From the NCBI GenBank assembly GCA_029721435.1, contig CM056573.1, positions 4,889,501 to 4,953,500 of the forward strand: a DNA stretch of 64,000 bases, given 5' to 3'. The stretch comes from Gymnothorax reevesii (lineage: Eukaryota > Chordata > Actinopteri > Anguilliformes > Muraenidae). The notes under the pieces were generated by a model that saw nothing but the letters and a program-made list of their open reading frames with translations, did no database searches and had not been told where the DNA came from. Made by a program: the position numbers and the translations under genes. Below, piece by piece: positions 60,874 through 64,000 of the stretch (positions are counted from its first letter, which is position 1; each line of letters begins with the position of its first letter).

Positions 60874-62865
60874 GTGAGTTGTACATTAATCTGACTTTGC
60901 TCTAAGTGAATCCTTTATGCACATATACATATGTGTGTGCGCACATGCGAATATAATAAGCAGGGGTTGACATTAACACTTTTTGCTACTGGCCTAGGGG
61001 GCCAGGAACATTTCAGATTTACTGGCCCCTTCATACCTTACTGGCCCCCCCATCTTGCGTATGAACATTTATACCGTGCGTGATACCATAGCATTCAATT
61101 TACCTTGGTCCCATGTTCAGTTGACAATCAAGCACTTGATTTGCACAATTACAAATTTGAATCGGAAGACGGCCCAGTTTATTTCTATATTGTTGTTTTG
61201 GCAGTCGCATTTTGAGATTCAAATGACCTAGAAACGGTACAGATTCACCGTCAAGCGTTTGTTAGATTATTTTTATAGGCTTTCATTTAATTATTTGATG
61301 TGAATACGGAAATAAATCACATCTTGCGGTGGATACGCTTCATGAAATGTTTTCCACATTGCGTCGACCTATATTGTTATAGTTTTGAAAACCAGGGTAT
61401 ATTGAAATGGTTTTATTGTTATTGGTACACTTACACGGAAGCCTTGTTTGGTATGTCCACTTCTTATTATCGCTTTTTAATCATTATAGGCTACATGCTG
61501 GTTGTACTTGTTGGCTCAATAAATTGTTTGATTTTTAAGCTGCTTTTCCATGAAACGCAAAACGAATTATTCGCACTCCAGATTGGTGCATTTAAAATCA
61601 GTGCGTAGATGCGAGTACACGCAATGTCTTCGGGTCTTTGCATTGACTTTGAATGTTATCTGTCGTGCGAAAAGAATCGTTTCACGTTCGGTGGAAAAGC
61701 AGCTTTAGTTCAGCAAAGTAGCTACTCAGGAATTTAGGGTATGCTAGTTATGTCAAGGTGATGCAGGTGACTTCAAAGCACCAGCAGCATTTAAAACGGC
61801 CACTGAAGTTTGATAGTCATTTTTTCAAGACTACAGGTGGATGATATGTGGTTTGGCTTTAAAGGGTTGCCCCAAAACTAATCTTGGTTTATGCTGGAAT
61901 GCAGTCGGCGTGCTGCTTTCTCTCCGTGCGGGCTTTTGTTAGTGAGCAATTGTGTCTCGGATGGACTTGCATTGGTGCCTGCCTGTTTGATATGACATTA
62001 TAATTGAGCAGTATCATCTCCTGGGTTGCGGTTTGCATCCCTAGTTCTGGGCCATGTGGAGTAAAAGAGCATTTAATGTGCTCTTATTTTGTTTATTTTG
62101 TCTTTTTACCTTTTCTTAAACTGCACTTTAATAGCCAGTTGTGTTTTTTTTGAACGATGACAATAAACCTTACAGTTTGTGGGGAAAAAAAGTTGTGCCA
62201 AAGAATCGTGATCTCAATTCGAAACAAAAAAAAACCACGAATCGCATTTTTTCCGGAATTGTGCAGCCCTCGTTCACATGCGATTAATAAGTTATTGCGA
62301 AATTCTTGTCATTTCTGTAAGGGACTTTGGACTAATATGCAGATCTTACCTTGAGAATAAAAATATGCGCTAGGCATTCTGTAAGACAGTTGCAAAAGTG
62401 ATATATGAGCTATATGTAAGCAGGTAGGACCCGTACCTGTTTTAGAGGGTAGCTCTAGTGTCCTATCCAGATGGCAGGAGGACCCAGCATCAGGTCCCGG
62501 CCTCCCAGCGCAATTCAATTTAATCCCACAATGTACTATAATAGTAATGGGGATTGGGACAAAGGGGCTTTTCCACGTCACGGGTTAAATCGGAAAAGGG
62601 GTGTTGTCTTGTGCGACATACCTGTACCATAATTAGACCTGGAAACACTTGACCACTCCCTGCACCCCTCCCCAACAGCAATAGGATCAAATTGCCCCAT
62701 TATGCAGAGACACCATCACATTAAACTTGAGTAACAGCAGTAACTCCTAATTAGAGCTGAAAACTCAGTTATTTGTTTTCTTCTGGAAGAGTGCTTCAAT
62801 AATGCACAGGAAGTAAAATAATTGAATAAAAATTACATTAAACCACATTTGTTTCCAGTGAACAT
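60874..62865. other. XDH intron 11, left part
   Basis: No exon. A stretch at 60960-61060 (caggggttgacattaaca, then ggcccc-rich text) recalls a short fish repeat. 62400-62590 is GC-richer and may be a decayed transposon end; neither can be classified. Confidence 0.4.
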
Positions 62866-64000
62866 AACATAACATAACATGAATGGCAAGAACAGGCCTT
62901 TCAGCCCAACTACGCTTGCCAGTTTCTTTATACTATTGTGAATATATCCCGTCAGATACTCAATGACTCAGTGGTATCTAGCTTTAAGTCAAGTCTGCTC
63001 TTGAAAACCCCCAAGGTCTCTGCCTCAACAATATGGTCAGGCAAGCTATTTCACATTGAAATTACTCTTTGGGTGAAGAAATATTTCCGAATATCAGTGC
63101 TAAATTTACCTTTGGTCAACTTCCATTTGTGACCCCGAGTTCTACTCGCAACACTTGGTCGAAGGAATCCTGCATAATTCACTTTGTTAATCCCTTTAAC
63201 ATATTTAAAGACCTCAATCAAATCACCCCTGAGTCTCCGTTTCCTAAGACTAAAGACATTAAGGATCTTCAGCCTCTTCTGATAGCTTTCATCTTTTATA
63301 CCTGGAATAAGCTTACTGGCTCTTCTCTGAACTTTCTCTAGAGCCTCTATATCTTTCTTAAAGTATGGTTCCAAGAACTGTTCACAATACTCCAGATGTG
63401 GTCTGACGAATGTGTTGTACAAAAGAAGCATCACCTCCTTAGATTTGTACTCAATACTTTTGGCAATGTATCCCAGCATCTGATTAGCTTTTTTAACTGC
63501 TACGGCACAATGGCTAGAGCCTGTGAGGGTTTGGTCAACAATCACTCCCAGATCTTTCTTGTGTGCAGCACATTCCAGTTTTAAACCTCACTTGAAGTAA
63601 GCCCATCTAATGTTTTTATTACATACATGTACAACTTTACATTTTGCTACATTAAATTTCATTTGCCACCTTTCTGCCCAATTCTGGATTCTATCCAAAT
63701 CATCCTGAATCACTTTAGTGGACCCTTAACTATTTGCCAAACCCCCCAATTTAGTATCATCTACAAATTTTACCTATCTGCTCCCAATATTACTATCAAG
63801 GTCATTAATGTAGATGAGGAACAGCAGGGGCCCCAACACCAATCCCTGGGGGACGTCACTCCCCATCATACCTAGCACAGATGAGATACCACTGACCACC
63901 ACTCTTTGTGTTCTGTCCTGTAACCAGTTTTGAATCCACTCCAGAATACCTCCTTTAACTCCAATGGAGCTCATTTTAAAAATTAGTCTCTTATGCGGTA
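62866..64000 (-). mobile_element. CR1-like LINE, 3' third (copy 3), runs off window end
   Basis: From right to left: ILEWIQNWLQDRTQRVVVSG and LVLGPLLFLIYINDLDSNIG (63940-63790); a catalytic box FVDDTKLGG near 63755 where FADD is usual; SHCAVAVKKANQMLGYIAKS (near 63510), RPHLEYCEQFLEPYFKKDIE, QRRASKLIPGIKDESYQKRL, FSLRKRRLRGDLIEVFKYVK and [16 protein letters not shown] (63070). The 3' UTR follows and ends in aacataacataacat (62866-62880). The text is CR1/L2-group, closest to CR1. It is broken between 63545 and 63774, so dead. Confidence 0.88.

Overview
This is vertebrate nuclear DNA, almost certainly from a ray-finned fish. The evidence is one split gene with canonical GT/AG introns plus a transposon mix typical of fish: L2/Maui-like, CR1-like and I/Nimb-like LINEs, several Tc1-like fragments, DIRS-like pieces, a Penelope-like remnant, a 5S-rRNA-derived SINE and many small foldback elements. 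The species cannot be fixed from the sequence. No bacterial or viral gene, CRISPR array or operon is present.

The only gene I can support is the 5' part of xanthine dehydrogenase (XDH) on the + strand. Eleven coding exons lie between 42353 and 60873 and give 355 codons in an unbroken frame. They cover both N-terminal 2Fe-2S domains, the linker and the start of the FAD domain. The remaining FAD and molybdopterin exons must lie beyond 64000. The start codon has an in-frame stop 25 codons upstream. A compact promoter (42096-42352) is squeezed between exon 1 and the 5' end of a dead LINE facing the other way.

Bases 1-42095 contain no gene I can support. From the left there are two related 156-bp tandem arrays, the second enclosed by 12-bp inverted repeats (1-1598); a dispersed repeat also found in XDH intron 5 (2161-2834); a small foldback element (4055-4247); two DIRS-like fragments on the - strand (5160-7310); a CR1 tail (12650); a SINE-like copy (15346); an L2-type LINE on the - strand interrupted by a 44-bp minisatellite (19461-23278); a transposon-derived first exon (25085-25575); decayed tandem repeats (26205-27300); long AT-rich stretches that may hold conserved regulatory DNA (about 28.2-29.4 kb); a Tc1-like remnant (36990-37495); a 472-bp solo-LTR-like insertion with a 4-bp target duplication inside an older foldback element (39045-39516); and the I/Nimb-like LINE (39830-42095).

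The XDH introns are also full of transposons. They hold a foldback MITE in intron 1, Tc1-like fragments in introns 3, 4 and 9, a Penelope-like fragment with a hammerhead-ribozyme-like motif in intron 5, CR1 tails in introns 7 and 11, a SINE-like copy in intron 8 and a 5S-derived SINE in intron 10. I found no undescribed multigene system. The observations most worth checking are the hammerhead-like motif, the inverted-repeat-bounded tandem-array element and the nested solo LTR.
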